Positions 37,449-45,617 of a DNA stretch of 64,000 bases are shown piece after piece (the first letter of the stretch is position 1; every line of letters starts with the position of its first letter). The position numbers were made by a program, and so were the translations under genes. Below the pieces are notes generated by a model. It saw only the letters and a list, made by a program, of their open reading frames with translations. It was not told the DNA's origin and did no database searches. The stretch spans positions 1,798,001 to 1,862,000 of the forward strand of contig NZ_JACBZO010000001.1 of NCBI RefSeq assembly GCF_013409005.1. Direction: 5' to 3'. This stretch comes from Demequina lutea. GTDB taxonomy: Bacteria; Actinomycetota; Actinomycetes; Actinomycetales; Demequinaceae.

Positions 37449-37549
37449 TTAAGCCCAGCGCCGACGATCGCGGCAACCGCGATGATGGTGCCCGCGCTCG
37501 CAACTACGCGAACAGCGGTGCTCTTCTGGAATGCGTTCCACTTCTGCAT
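37439..37549 (-). CDS. 36-residue hydrophobic peptide, upstream of GGDEF-EAL gene
   Basis: Reads M-Q-K-W-N-A-F-Q-K-S, a hydrophobic stretch S-A-G-T-I-I-A-V-A-A-I-V-G-A-G, and ends L-K-W-N. One predicted membrane helix (about residues 15-33). GAGGAG lies 6 bp before the ATG, one of the better ribosome-binding sites here. Its last codons overlap the GTG of the GGDEF-EAL gene by 10 bp. It could be a small regulatory subunit of that membrane enzyme or a leader that couples its translation. Confidence 0.6.
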   Translation of the reverse strand: MQKWNAFQKSTAVRVVASAGTIIAVAAIVGAGLKWN

Positions 37550-38010
37550 AATCTCTCCTCGTGCTGAGGGGCGAAGCCGGCGGACCAAACGCTACCCTGG
37601 CGCAACGAGGACGTCAGGACATCCGGTGCTTCGGAGCCCGACCGCTGCCCCTGGTTTTGTAGGCCTCCGATTGGCGACCTAAGTTCATATTGGCCTATCT
37701 ACGCTCCCAATGCTGGGAATGAACCACACTACCCCCGGTGTGTCGCTCAAAGTTTTTTTTGCGCGGTTTCCAACATTTGGACAGATGGGGGAATCGCGCC
37801 AGTTATTAGGCACTTTGCTACTGCCCCCTGCCCTGGGGGCACCATTTAGGGTGTCTGGTGCCACTTTCTGAGCATTCGTCCAGGCTCCTCCTTGGTCCAT
37901 GGTCGGCACGACGGCCATGGGTCGCGGCGAGCATGCGTCAGGCCGATGCCGATGGCGGATTCCGTTCGAGCTCAGGGGAATCCCCGTCACCTAGCGCATC
38001 GTGCGTAACC
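37550..38010. other. Intergenic region upstream of the small peptide gene
   Basis: 460 bp between the start of the peptide/GGDEF-EAL operon and the marR stop. The plus strand has an eight-T run at about 37750 (AAGTTTTTTTTGCG). A 120-nt GC-rich stretch before the peptide start could be a structured leader. I looked for the conserved parts of the c-di-GMP-I riboswitch and did not find them convincingly. Confidence 0.4.
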
Positions 38011-38505
38011 TCACTCGTCGCGCGTGGGCGCCACCCAACGATCCGCGAGCTCAATGAGGACGGGGAGAGCGTCGGCGAGTGTGCGCCGCGCCTCGGGCGC
38101 AAGCGCCGCGAGGTCGTCAGCGAGCATGCTGTCGGTCTCGCTGCGAAGGCGCGCGAGCATCGCGGAACCCTCGGCCGTGAGGCTCAGGAGGCACGCCCGG
38201 CCGTCGTCGGGATCGACCCCGCGGTTTACCCATGCCTCGGACTCGAGAGACTCCACCAAACGGGACGTGCTCGCGGGGGTGATGCCGAGCGACGCCGCGA
38301 GGACGGAGGGCCGCAGGACGCCCGCCCGCTCGAGCGCGATGAGAGCGCTCAGCCGCGTCGGCGTGACACCTTGGCTCGCGGCGGGTACCCGCAATTGGTG
38401 CGAGAGTCGCCCCACGACGGTCCGGAGCGATCCGGCGAGCTCGGCCGCGGAGGCGACCCCGGCGTCCGCCGCCCCACCTTCCGCAACTGCAGCGTCGTGC
38501 GTCAT
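38011..38505 (-). CDS. MarR-family transcriptional regulator
   Basis: 164 aa dimeric winged-helix repressor. Seen: L-T-P-T-R-L-S-A-L-I-type helix (V-T-P-T-R-L-S-A-L), recognition helix I-T-P-A-S-T-S-R-L-V-E-S-L, and wing D-P-D-D-G-R-A, the typical MarR D-x-D-x-R motif. Its ATG overlaps the stop of the MFS gene, so it is the second gene of an exporter-repressor operon and probably represses it at the inverted repeats near 40.3 kb. Confidence 0.88.
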   Translation of the reverse strand: MTHDAAVAEGGAADAGVASAAELAGSLRTVVGRLSHQLRVPAASQGVTPTRLSALIALERAGVLRPSVLAASLGITPASTSRLVESLESEAWVNRGVDPDDGRACLLSLTAEGSAMLARLRSETDSMLADDLAALAPEARRTLADALPVLIELADRWVAPTRDE

Positions 38506-40265
38506 GCCCTTGCCCCTTCATCGTCCGACTCGGCGTGGACGTACCGGGTCCCCCGCATAGCGGACGCGACGGCGGCCAGCAAGCATGCCGCGATGGCGAA
38601 CGCGAAGGCCACTCCCAACCCGTGGTGGAACGGCCCGGAGATGAGATCAGGGAAGAACGCCTTGCCGGTGAGGAACTGGGCGTTGGCGGCGGGCAGATGC
38701 CCGAGGACGCTTGGGCCAACCAGGGTCGCGATGGGGTTGTAGCCAAGGAGCGACGAGAACAGCACGCCGACGGGGGGAAGCGACGCGACCTGGGCCGCGG
38801 CGGCGGCGGGGACTCCCTGGGCGATGAGCCCGCTCGACAGGGTGCCTGGCAGCGACGTCGAGAGCCCGACGATCATGAGCGAGAAGAAGATGCCGATGGA
38901 CAGCACCATCGCCGAGTTCTGGAAGGTGGCGCTCATTCCCGCTCCCGCGCCCCGCTGATGTGGCGGCAGGCTGTTCATGATTCCGGCCCAGTTGGGGGCG
39001 GCGAACAGGCCCATTCCGAGCCCGTTGACCAGCAGCGCGGCCCCGAATTGCCAATACACAAAGTCGACAGGGAGTGCGAGGAGCCACACGAAGCTCGCGG
39101 CGGCGACCACCATGCCAACGGTGGCGAAGGCCCGTGCCCCGAAGCGGTCGGAGAGCCACCCCGAGAGCGGTCCCGCGACCAGGAACCCGACCGTCAGCGG
39201 AAGCATGTAGATGCCCGCCCACAGGGGCGTCGACTCGAAGGAGAAGCCGTGGAGCGGCAGCCAGATGCCCTGGAGCCAGATGATCAGGATGAACATCAGC
39301 CCGCCACGCCCGAGCGAACTCAGCAGACTCGCGACGTTGCCCGCGGTGAAGGCGCGAATCCGGAATAGGTCGAGGTGAAACATCGGATCTTCGACCTTGG
39401 TTTCGACGATGGTGAAGGCGACGAGCACGGCGGCGCCACCCACGAGCGCGGCGACGACGCTGGGGTTGGTCCAGCCCATGGTGTGGGTCCCGTAGGGCTG
39501 AATTCCGTAGGTGATGCCGACGAGCACCGCGATGAGCCCGACGGCGAAGGTCGCGTTGCCCCACCAGTCCATCCGCGCGTGCCGCCGCTTGCCGATGTCG
39601 TGGAGGCGCAGATAGGCCCAGACGGTTCCGAAGAGGCCGACGGGCACGGAAACGAGGAACACGAGGTGCCACTCGATGGGCGCGAGGAGGCCGCCTATGA
39701 CGAGACCGAGGAACGAACCGGCGATGGCCGCCACCTGGTTGAGACCGAGCGCGAGGCCGCGTTGGTTGACGGGGAACGCATCGGTGATGATGGCGCCGGA
39801 GTTCGCCATGAGCATCGCCCCACCGACACCCTGCAGCACCCGCATCAGGATCATCCATACGACGGCGGTGGTCCCGTGCATCCACGTGATCGAGAGCGCG
39901 ATCGAAAAGAACGTGAAGATGGCGAACCCCGCGTTGTACATCTTGACTCTGCCGTACATGTCCCCGAGCCGCCCAAGGCCCACGACGAGCACCGCCGTGA
40001 CCACCGTGTAGCCCATGATCAGCCAGAGCAGCAGCCCGGTGTTGGACGGCGTGAGGGGGTTGATGCCCACTCCCCTGAAGATGTCGGGCAGGGCGATGAG
40101 CAGGATCGACACGTTGATGGTCGCCATGAGCGTGCCGATGGTCGTGTTCGACAGCACGATCCACTTGTAGTGAGGACGCGCGGTGTCCCTGGCGGCTCGA
40201 TTGGCGCGGGCTTGGGTGCGCGCGGAGGCGGGCTCGGGCGTGCGTGTGGGGGCTGGGGCAGACAT
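38502..40265 (-). CDS. MFS multidrug exporter, DHA2 type
   Basis: 587 aa, 14 membrane helices expected. Seen: motif A as L-G-D-M-Y-G-R-V-K, the N-terminal N-V-S-I-L-L-I-A-L-P-D-I segment, and R-V-L-Q-G-V-G-G-A for motif C-like packing. The ATG (M-S-A-P-A-P-T) has AAAGGA 4 bp upstream. Overlaps marR by 4 bp. Substrate unknown; the pairing with MarR suggests induction by a small lipophilic compound. Confidence 0.88.
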   Translation of the reverse strand: MSAPAPTRTPEPASARTQARANRAARDTARPHYKWIVLSNTTIGTLMATINVSILLIALPDIFRGVGINPLTPSNTGLLLWLIMGYTVVTAVLVVGLGRLGDMYGRVKMYNAGFAIFTFFSIALSITWMHGTTAVVWMILMRVLQGVGGAMLMANSGAIITDAFPVNQRGLALGLNQVAAIAGSFLGLVIGGLLAPIEWHLVFLVSVPVGLFGTVWAYLRLHDIGKRRHARMDWWGNATFAVGLIAVLVGITYGIQPYGTHTMGWTNPSVVAALVGGAAVLVAFTIVETKVEDPMFHLDLFRIRAFTAGNVASLLSSLGRGGLMFILIIWLQGIWLPLHGFSFESTPLWAGIYMLPLTVGFLVAGPLSGWLSDRFGARAFATVGMVVAAASFVWLLALPVDFVYWQFGAALLVNGLGMGLFAAPNWAGIMNSLPPHQRGAGAGMSATFQNSAMVLSIGIFFSLMIVGLSTSLPGTLSSGLIAQGVPAAAAAQVASLPPVGVLFSSLLGYNPIATLVGPSVLGHLPAANAQFLTGKAFFPDLISGPFHHGLGVAFAFAIAACLLAAVASAMRGTRYVHAESDDEGARA

Positions 40266-40302
40266 GGGGTCCTTTCGGGCAGCCAAAGCCTGGGACAAGG
40301 CT

Positions 40303-40323
40303 GGCCTTGGCCTGGCCAAGGCC
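40303..40323. promoter_or_regulatory. Perfect 21-bp palindrome in the MFS leader
   Basis: GGCCTTGGCC and GGCCAAGGCC are perfect 10-bp arms around a single T. It begins 38 bp upstream of the MFS start and lies downstream of the presumed promoter, so it could be a hairpin in the transcript or a second operator. Confidence 0.5.
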
Positions 40324-40336
40324 TAGCGACAACTAC

Positions 40337-40350
40337 TTAACGTATGTTAA
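40337..40350. promoter_or_regulatory. Candidate MarR operator
   Basis: TTAACGTATGTTAA is a near-perfect inverted repeat (TTAAC..GTTAA) in an AT-rich patch of an otherwise GC-rich region, 72 bp upstream of the MFS ATG. It has the size and base composition of MarR operators and overlaps plausible promoter hexamers. Confidence 0.6.
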
Positions 40351-40380
40351 CTGGTTTTCGCGCGACGTTCGGCCGCCCCG

Positions 40381-40692
40381 CTACGCGCTCAGGTCGAAGA
40401 CCACCACGCGTTCGGCCCACTTCCCGATCAGCGCGGCCACCGGCAGGTGCGTCGGGTGATCCAGGTAGCCGTCGCGCGCGGCCTTGCTCTCGAAGGTCAC
40501 CACCAGGGCCCACTCGAACCCGGACTCGAGCCCCTCCGTGCTGACGCTCGCACCCTCGACCACGCTCACGATGCCAGGGATCTCGGCTTGGAAGCGCCCG
40601 ATGATCGCCTTGATCTCGGCGAAGGCTTCGCTGGGCGCATCGGCGCGCCATTGGGTCATGACGACGTGGACGATGCTGCCGGGAGTGTTCAT
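40381..40692 (-). CDS. Dabb (stress-responsive A/B barrel) domain protein
   Basis: 103 aa ferredoxin-like alpha+beta barrel. Seen: V-H-V-V-M-T-Q-W near the start, F-E-W-A-L-V-V-T-F-E-S-K-A-A-R-D-G-Y (about residues 58-75) and H-P-T-H as the conserved H-P pair. Members include small oxygenases and stress proteins; the activity here is unknown. The ATG of M-N-T-P-G-S is preferred over an upstream frame that has no domain character. Confidence 0.8.
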   Translation of the reverse strand: MNTPGSIVHVVMTQWRADAPSEAFAEIKAIIGRFQAEIPGIVSVVEGASVSTEGLESGFEWALVVTFESKAARDGYLDHPTHLPVAALIGKWAERVVVFDLSA

Positions 40693-40808
40693 GTCTCGAT
40701 ACTCACACATTCGGCTCCACGGGCGCGCCCTCGCACCGCTGGACGACAACCAGCAACGCGGTGCGGCAGTCCCCCGCCACGCCCGATGGTTGCGATAAGT
40801 TCTGGAGC

Positions 40809-41807
40809 ATGGACGAGTACTCGATCGGAAGCCCTCGAGACGCGGCGGCTCGAAGGTTGGGCCAAGATGCCGCCCGGTCGTTCATTCGCAACCCCGTCGA
40901 GGGCTACACGATGGAGGCGTTCGTCGTCGGAGACGTGACGGGCGAAATCGTGCGCCTCACCCGGACGTGGGAGCAAGTACAGCAGGGCGAGATCAAGATC
41001 TGGCGTCGGCGCCATTTCCCGGGTCCCATCGCACTGGCCTTGATCGGCATCGTGACCGCCATCGCCTCCACCCCACGCCAAGGCGGCGGCTCGTCGACCG
41101 GCCCATTGATTGGCCTCCTCGGTCTGGCCGCCGGAGTCGTCTGGCTGATCGTCAACGCCTTTCGAGCAGGCGCAATGCTGTCTCGCGCGCAGCAAGCCCG
41201 AGAGGTCGAGACCGGACGGCTCCTGCAGGTTGCGAGAACTGCCGCAACTGCCACGGACCTCGAACCTGGGCCCGTTGACCCGGACGATGCCAGAGCCCCG
41301 GTGGTTGATGCGGCCGTCGTGGGAGCCGCCGCCGTTGAGGAAGAACCGGCACCCCGGCGAACCGTTGAGGAGGAAGAAGCCGCTCGCGAGAACGCACGTG
41401 AGCAGCGTCGCGCGGTGGGTTCTCCCCCGCCGCCTGGCCAGCCATTCGGGGTATCGCAGGGGGGCGCCGAGTACCTAGTAGCGACCTGGATGCGGCATCT
41501 CGGGGAGTCCGACGCGGGAACGTCGCACGAGGCCGGGGTCGGACTCGTCGCCGCGGCAAGTGCGCGGTGCGTCGCCCAGGTCAAGAACGACGCGGCGCCC
41601 GTCGGTGTCGAGGACGTGCAAGGGCTCGTGGCCGCCGCCGTTGACGGGCGTCGTCCGCTGTTCTTCACCGCCGGCACCTACGCGGAGGACGCCGAGGCCC
41701 TCGCGGACCAAGCACACGTGGCCCTCTTCATCTACGACGCCGTTGCGGGCACGCTTGACGGCGCGAACGGGCTTGGAAGAACGGCCATGCTGGACGGCCT
41801 CGGGTAG
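40809..41807 (+). CDS. Membrane protein with degenerate Mrr-like restriction endonuclease domain
   Basis: 332 aa: two membrane helices (about residues 73-90 and 97-117), a charged Glu-rich linker, and a C-terminal PD-(D/E)xK-like domain from about residue 225. Q-V-K-N keeps the QxK part, but the usual D-G-G-I-D-V segment reads E-A-G-V-G-L-V, losing the catalytic Asp. The remainder (P-L-F-F-T-A-G-T-Y, V-A-L-F-I-Y-D) fits actinobacterial Mrr-like proteins. Possibly a non-cleaving sensor. The ATG has GGAG only 1 bp away, so the start is uncertain. Confidence 0.65.
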   Translation: MDEYSIGSPRDAAARRLGQDAARSFIRNPVEGYTMEAFVVGDVTGEIVRLTRTWEQVQQGEIKIWRRRHFPGPIALALIGIVTAIASTPRQGGGSSTGPLIGLLGLAAGVVWLIVNAFRAGAMLSRAQQAREVETGRLLQVARTAATATDLEPGPVDPDDARAPVVDAAVVGAAAVEEEPAPRRTVEEEEAARENAREQRRAVGSPPPPGQPFGVSQGGAEYLVATWMRHLGESDAGTSHEAGVGLVAAASARCVAQVKNDAAPVGVEDVQGLVAAAVDGRRPLFFTAGTYAEDAEALADQAHVALFIYDAVAGTLDGANGLGRTAMLDGLG

Positions 41808-41888
41808 GTCGGCAAGACACCGCCCCAGACTCGCTCCGCGTCGCCGACGCGGTGGATGGCAAGTGCCGAGCAGCAGATGGAGGTCGGG

Positions 41889-42266
41889 CTACCGCAGGGC
41901 GAGGTAGTTGGCCAACGATCGCTTGACGGCCACCTTGGGGCGAGTCTCGCCTCCAGCGGTGAGAGTCTCCCCTTCTTTCAGTACGGTCGGGTGCCCAGAC
42001 GCCGGACTCGGGCTATCTGTGCCCAAACGGAACCCGGCAGTCACCAACGCGGGAATGCCGATGCCAAGTTGCGCCACTTCAATGAAGTTGCGCTCCGAAA
42101 TGCCGTAGACCAGCGGCACCAAGGCGCCGCAGGTGACCACGACGAGCGACGTGACAACCTCCCTCGCGCCCACGTGCTCCCAGCTCTTCACCATGCGGAC
42201 AACCTCGAACAGCAGAGCACCCAGGGCACCCGCCAATACCGTCGCCAAACCACCCGTGATCATCAT
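41889..42266 (-). CDS. Small hydrophobic membrane protein
   Basis: 125 aa, about three membrane helices (5-25, 38-57 and 63-82), then a hydrophilic tail of about 40 residues. A strong GGAG ribosome-binding site stands 7 bp before the first of two adjacent ATGs. No family recognised; the size and topology resemble holin-like or phage tail-end proteins, but no phage gene is nearby. Confidence 0.55.
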   Translation of the reverse strand: MMITGGLATVLAGALGALLFEVVRMVKSWEHVGAREVVTSLVVVTCGALVPLVYGISERNFIEVAQLGIGIPALVTAGFRLGTDSPSPASGHPTVLKEGETLTAGGETRPKVAVKRSLANYLALR

Positions 42267-42572
42267 GTCGGTTCTCCTTCGCGCAAGCGCACCGAAGCAG
42301 CGTGCCCCGTGATGGAGAAGTTACCGCGCGGACATCGAGGCCGCAAGGGTTTCGCGTGGGGCCGATCCGTGCCGGCCCGCCGTTCCCTTTTGCGGCGGTA
42401 TGTCCCTTTCTGGCGTTCTCGAATGGGACTCGAGCGTCTTCAACAGGCTCGGTGGCGCGCCCTGAGTACATGAGTGCTCCATCGGCGGCGGAAACGAGCG
42501 CTCATGTACTCACAGGGCGCAGGCAGGGGGCGTGGCCGCATCTCTGGCGGATGCCGCCCCACCAGACGCTCC
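42267..42572. other. Intergenic region holding hairpin repeat copy 1
   Basis: 305 bp. Apart from the 64-bp inverted repeat at 42457-42520 it has no gene-like frame. It separates a small membrane protein gene from the 3' end of the lipoprotein gene, both on the minus strand. Confidence 0.6.
42457..42520. repeat. Hairpin repeat element, copy 1
   Basis: Arms GCGCCCTGAGTACATGAG and CTCATGTACTCACAGGGCGC, with GTGCTC against GAGCGC next to a loop reading CATCGGCGGCGGAAAC. About 23 bp pair with one mismatch and a 2-nt bulge. It lies 53 bp past the stop of the lipoprotein gene, a position suited to a terminator. Two related copies follow at 43418 and 45404. Confidence 0.85.
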
Positions 42573-43256
42573 CTATGGGTGGTAGATATCGATCACGATA
42601 CGGGTGGGATTCTCGAGGAGAAACACGCGGAAGGGCTGCTTCGAGGACAGACCGATGTAGACCTCCGCCTGACCCTCGAAGACCGCGCCGTAGACGACCT
42701 CCTTGACGACGCCCGCCGATGCGGGACTGAAGCGCTGCGGGCCGACGTACGTCTTGGCCCCGACCTCGGTCGGGTAGGTCACGCCCTTGACGGTCGTCTG
42801 CAGGCACGCCGTACCTGCAAGATCGACGACGGAGCCGGAACCCTCCGCCCTGGGAACGTCGACGTACTGGCTGACCCACCCTGGCTGGCCCGTCCCTTCG
42901 AGGTCGAGCACGACGCGGTCGTAGCCGTCGTGAACCCCAAAACGCAGGTTGACGGGGCTGAGGAACGCACCCGCGCTGGCCGCCGAGGTGTCGGGCGCTG
43001 TGTCCGCAGGGAAGGGGGGCGCGTTGGCCGGTTCGTCCGCTGGCAGGGGGGCCGCGGTGGAAGGGCTGTCGGGAGCGGCCGACGGCGTCGCGGTCTGCGT
43101 CGTCGCGGAGGGCGAGGAAACCGTCGGCGTGGACGTGACGACGGGGGTTGCCGTGGCGGTGGCACTCGGCTTTGGATTGACCCCGGTGCACCCGGCCGTG
43201 AACATGGCGCTGACCGCCGCCACCGCGAGAACTCGGGCCAGTTGAGATCGGCGCAT
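42573..43256 (-). CDS. Lipoprotein with AMIN-like domain
   Basis: 227 aa. Signal peptide ending in the lipobox F-T-A-G-C (cysteine about residue 23), a long Ser/Thr/Pro/Ala linker (about 25-95), then a domain of about 125 residues (F-G-V-H-D-G-Y-D-R-V-V-L-D-L to R-I-V-I-D-I-Y-H-P). Its beta-rich pattern with D-R-V-V-L-D and R-I-V-I-D is that of AMIN-like domains in actinobacterial lipoproteins. Probably outside the membrane, perhaps bound to the cell wall. Confidence 0.75.
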   Translation of the reverse strand: MRRSQLARVLAVAAVSAMFTAGCTGVNPKPSATATATPVVTSTPTVSSPSATTQTATPSAAPDSPSTAAPLPADEPANAPPFPADTAPDTSAASAGAFLSPVNLRFGVHDGYDRVVLDLEGTGQPGWVSQYVDVPRAEGSGSVVDLAGTACLQTTVKGVTYPTEVGAKTYVGPQRFSPASAGVVKEVVYGAVFEGQAEVYIGLSSKQPFRVFLLENPTRIVIDIYHP

Positions 43257-43417
43257 CGTATCGCTCCAGTGCTAGTGACCAGGCATGTCTGCGCTGACAT
43301 GGGCGTACAACTCCAGGCATACCGCAGTAGGACGGGGCACGCAAACGCTCGGGGCCGGCACTGCGAAAACGGGCACGCGCTGGGCTTGCGCGCGCCATCC
43401 CGGGGACGTCGCGCTTC

Positions 43418-43476
43418 CCATCAGTACATGAGTGCTCAATCGGCATCAAAACGAGCACTCTTCGACTGACAGGGCG
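43418..43476. repeat. Hairpin repeat element, copy 2 (degenerate)
   Basis: TCAGTACATGAGTGCTC on the left pairs with GAGCACTCTTCGACTGA on the right; the outer TCAGT and inner AGTGCTC match, and the middle five bases do not. The loop ATCGGCATCAAAAC matches that of copy 1. It sits 46 bp past the prfC stop. Confidence 0.75.
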
Positions 43477-43521
43477 GAGTCCGGGCCGGCACGTCTCCGA
43501 TGCGGGAGCAGCGTCCCCGCG

Positions 43522-45162
43522 TCAGCCCTCGCTCGCGTCGAGCGGGATCAGCTGAACCTTCTGGTGCGACCGCTCGAAGCCCCGCACGTGCCAGATGTCG
43601 CGGAACAGCGCGAGCCAGGCGCCATCGGGCCTGCGAACCACCTCGATGCCCGTGGACGAACGCACCTCCGCGAGATCCTCCGACGTGACCATCCGCGCGA
43701 CCGAGAACCCCAGGGTATCGAGGCGCATCGGCGCCCCAAACTCGTGTTCCATCCGGAACTGGGCGACCTCAAACTGGAGCGGGCCGACGGCGCCGAAGAT
43801 GGGGTTGGCGTCACCTCGGGACTCGGAGATGAGCACCTGAACAACGCCCTCTTGCTCGAGCTGCGTGATCGCCTTCCTGAATTGCTTGGACCGGCCGGGG
43901 TCGCGCACCGATGCCACCGCAAAGTGCTCGGGCGCGAAGGCGGGCATAGCGGGAAAGCGCACGGAGGGCCCGTCGGGGTCGAAGAGAGTGTCGCCCACGG
44001 TCAGGTTGCTCGCGTTCACCAGGCCGACGACGTCGCCGGGGAAGGCCTCTTCGATCGTCTCCCTGTCGCGGCCGAACACCGACTGCGCGTACTTGGTCGC
44101 GAAGGGCCTGCCGGTGCGTTCGTGGGTGACGATCATCCCGCGCTCGAAGCGCCCTGAGCAGACGCGCACGTACGCGAGGTGGTCGCGATGGTTGCGGTCC
44201 ATGCCGGCCTGGATCTTGAATACGAAGCCGCTGAAGGGGGTGTCGACCGCGCGGGCGACTGGCTCGGTGCCAGCGTCGGCGTCGGCACCAGGCTCGGCAT
44301 TGGCGCCGCCATCGTCGGTCGGCTGGGCGCGCGGCGCAGGCGCGAGCTCGAGCACAGTGTCGAGCAATTGTTTGACCCCGATGTTGGCGAGAGCTGCGCC
44401 AAAGAGCATCGGCGTGGTCTTGCCTGCCAGGAAGGACTCGCGGTCGACGGGCTCGAGCAGGTGGGCCTCGTCGTAGGCGGTCGCGTAGTCCTCGCCCAAC
44501 TCGCGCGCGGCATCGGCCGCTTCGAAGTACGTCTCCTCGGCCAGGTTCGCGCCGCCTGGTGTCTTGCGATACGTGCGCACGCTTGCGTCGGCCCTGTCCA
44601 GCAGCCCGACGAAGCGGCCCGCCTCGCCGATGGGCCAGCTCAGCGGGGTGGGTCGCAGGCCGATGCGCTGCTCGAGCTCGTCGCACAGCTCCAGCACGGC
44701 CTTGCCTGGGCGGTCCCACTTGTTGACGAAGGTGATGACGGGCACGCCGCGCCTACGGCAGACGTCGAAGAGCTTGAGGGTCTGCGGCTCGAGGCCCTTT
44801 GATGCGTCCAGCAGCATGATCGCGGCATCCACGGCGGTGAGCACGCGGTACGTGTCCTCGGAGAAGTCGGCGTGGCCGGGGGTGTCGAGCAGGTTGATCA
44901 TGTGGTCGCCGTATTCGAACTGCAGCGCGGCCGAGGTGATCGAAATGCCGCGGGTGCGTTCGATCTCCAGCCAGTCGGACACCGTGCCCGAGCGTCCGCC
45001 CTTGCCGTGCACGGCTCCTGCGCGATCGATCGCGTGGGCGTGGAGGGCGAGCGCCTCGGTCAGGGTCGACTTTCCGGCGTCGGGGTGAGAGATGACGGCG
45101 ATGGAGCGCCGACGCCGTGCCTCCGCGGTCACGGTCGCGGCGCTGAGCACGGGGGCGCTCAT
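43522..45162 (-). CDS. prfC: Peptide chain release factor 3
   Basis: GTPase that recycles RF1/RF2 after termination and takes part in post-transfer quality control. 546 aa. G1 is S-H-P-D-A-G-K-S-T, G3 D-T-P-G-H-A-D-F, G4 N-K-W-D. Domains 2 and 3 follow, with the conserved F-K-I-Q-A-G-M-D. An Ala/Asp/Glu/Pro-rich insert (about residues 277-298) is unusual but in a loop. No gene shares its operon clearly. Fragments of a related 5' end recur at 50.9, 58.0 and 60.6 kb. Confidence 0.95.
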   Translation of the reverse strand: MSAPVLSAATVTAEARRRRSIAVISHPDAGKSTLTEALALHAHAIDRAGAVHGKGGRSGTVSDWLEIERTRGISITSAALQFEYGDHMINLLDTPGHADFSEDTYRVLTAVDAAIMLLDASKGLEPQTLKLFDVCRRRGVPVITFVNKWDRPGKAVLELCDELEQRIGLRPTPLSWPIGEAGRFVGLLDRADASVRTYRKTPGGANLAEETYFEAADAARELGEDYATAYDEAHLLEPVDRESFLAGKTTPMLFGAALANIGVKQLLDTVLELAPAPRAQPTDDGGANAEPGADADAGTEPVARAVDTPFSGFVFKIQAGMDRNHRDHLAYVRVCSGRFERGMIVTHERTGRPFATKYAQSVFGRDRETIEEAFPGDVVGLVNASNLTVGDTLFDPDGPSVRFPAMPAFAPEHFAVASVRDPGRSKQFRKAITQLEQEGVVQVLISESRGDANPIFGAVGPLQFEVAQFRMEHEFGAPMRLDTLGFSVARMVTSEDLAEVRSSTGIEVVRRPDGAWLALFRDIWHVRGFERSHQKVQLIPLDASEG

Positions 45163-45617
45163 CGGGCGTCGCCGCTGAGGGTGACGGTGCGTGTGACGCC
45201 GAGGCCTGGGCGCAGCTGTACGTCAGTCACTTCATCTCCCGTGTCGCGGCTCTTGCAGATGGCCGGCGTTGCGGCAGAGTCTCGAACTAGCCTACCGGTG
45301 CGTCGAAGTGGAGCTCGCCTGGCGTGGGTGGTGGCGCGGGGGTCTCCCACTCCAGGCCCCTGCACCCACTGCGCCCCCTGCCCGCGCCTCCCGAATCGGC
45401 CTTGCGCCCCCTGAGTACATGAGTGCTCGATCGCCACCGAAACGTGCACTCATGTACTCACAGGACGCGTTGCGTGGCGGCACGCGGTGCAACGCACTCA
45501 GATCAAGCGCCACCGAGGACTCCGCTCGCCCTCCGACCCGCGCCGCGACAGGCACATCCATCGGATAATCCAGATAGCCGCAGTGCTCGGTGCACACCGG
45601 CCGCGCGCTCCACCGTG
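45163..45617. other. Intergenic region holding hairpin repeat copy 3
   Basis: 455 bp between prfC and the pnkp stop. It holds the repeat at 45404-45468. A minus-strand frame beginning C-T-E-H-C-G-Y-L-D-Y (near 45.59 kb) is open for about 50 codons but overlaps the repeat and lacks a ribosome-binding site, so I do not call it. Confidence 0.45.
45404..45468. repeat. Hairpin repeat element, copy 3
   Basis: CCTGAGTACATGAGTGC pairs with GCACTCATGTACTCACAGG; loop TCGATCGCCACCGAAACGT. The arms are as good as in copy 1. It lies about 150 bp past the pnkp stop. Confidence 0.85.

Noticed and set aside
37550..37690. Possible cyclic di-GMP riboswitch before the small peptide
   Set aside because: Only short resemblance (GGTAGCG); the conserved A-rich core of the GEMM class is not there.
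38647..40332. 561-codon Arg/His-rich frame overlapping the MFS gene in the same strand
   Set aside because: Shadow frame of the exporter; no start site or domain.
42474..43469. 331-codon plus-strand frame across the lipoprotein
   Set aside because: Arg/Gly-rich shadow; begins in one hairpin repeat and ends in the next, as expected for shared repeat sequence and not a gene.
45292..45597. Minus-strand frame starting C-T-E-H-C-G-Y-L-D
   Set aside because: No ribosome-binding site, crosses a repeat element, and similarity to the esterase C-G-Y-L-D is too short.
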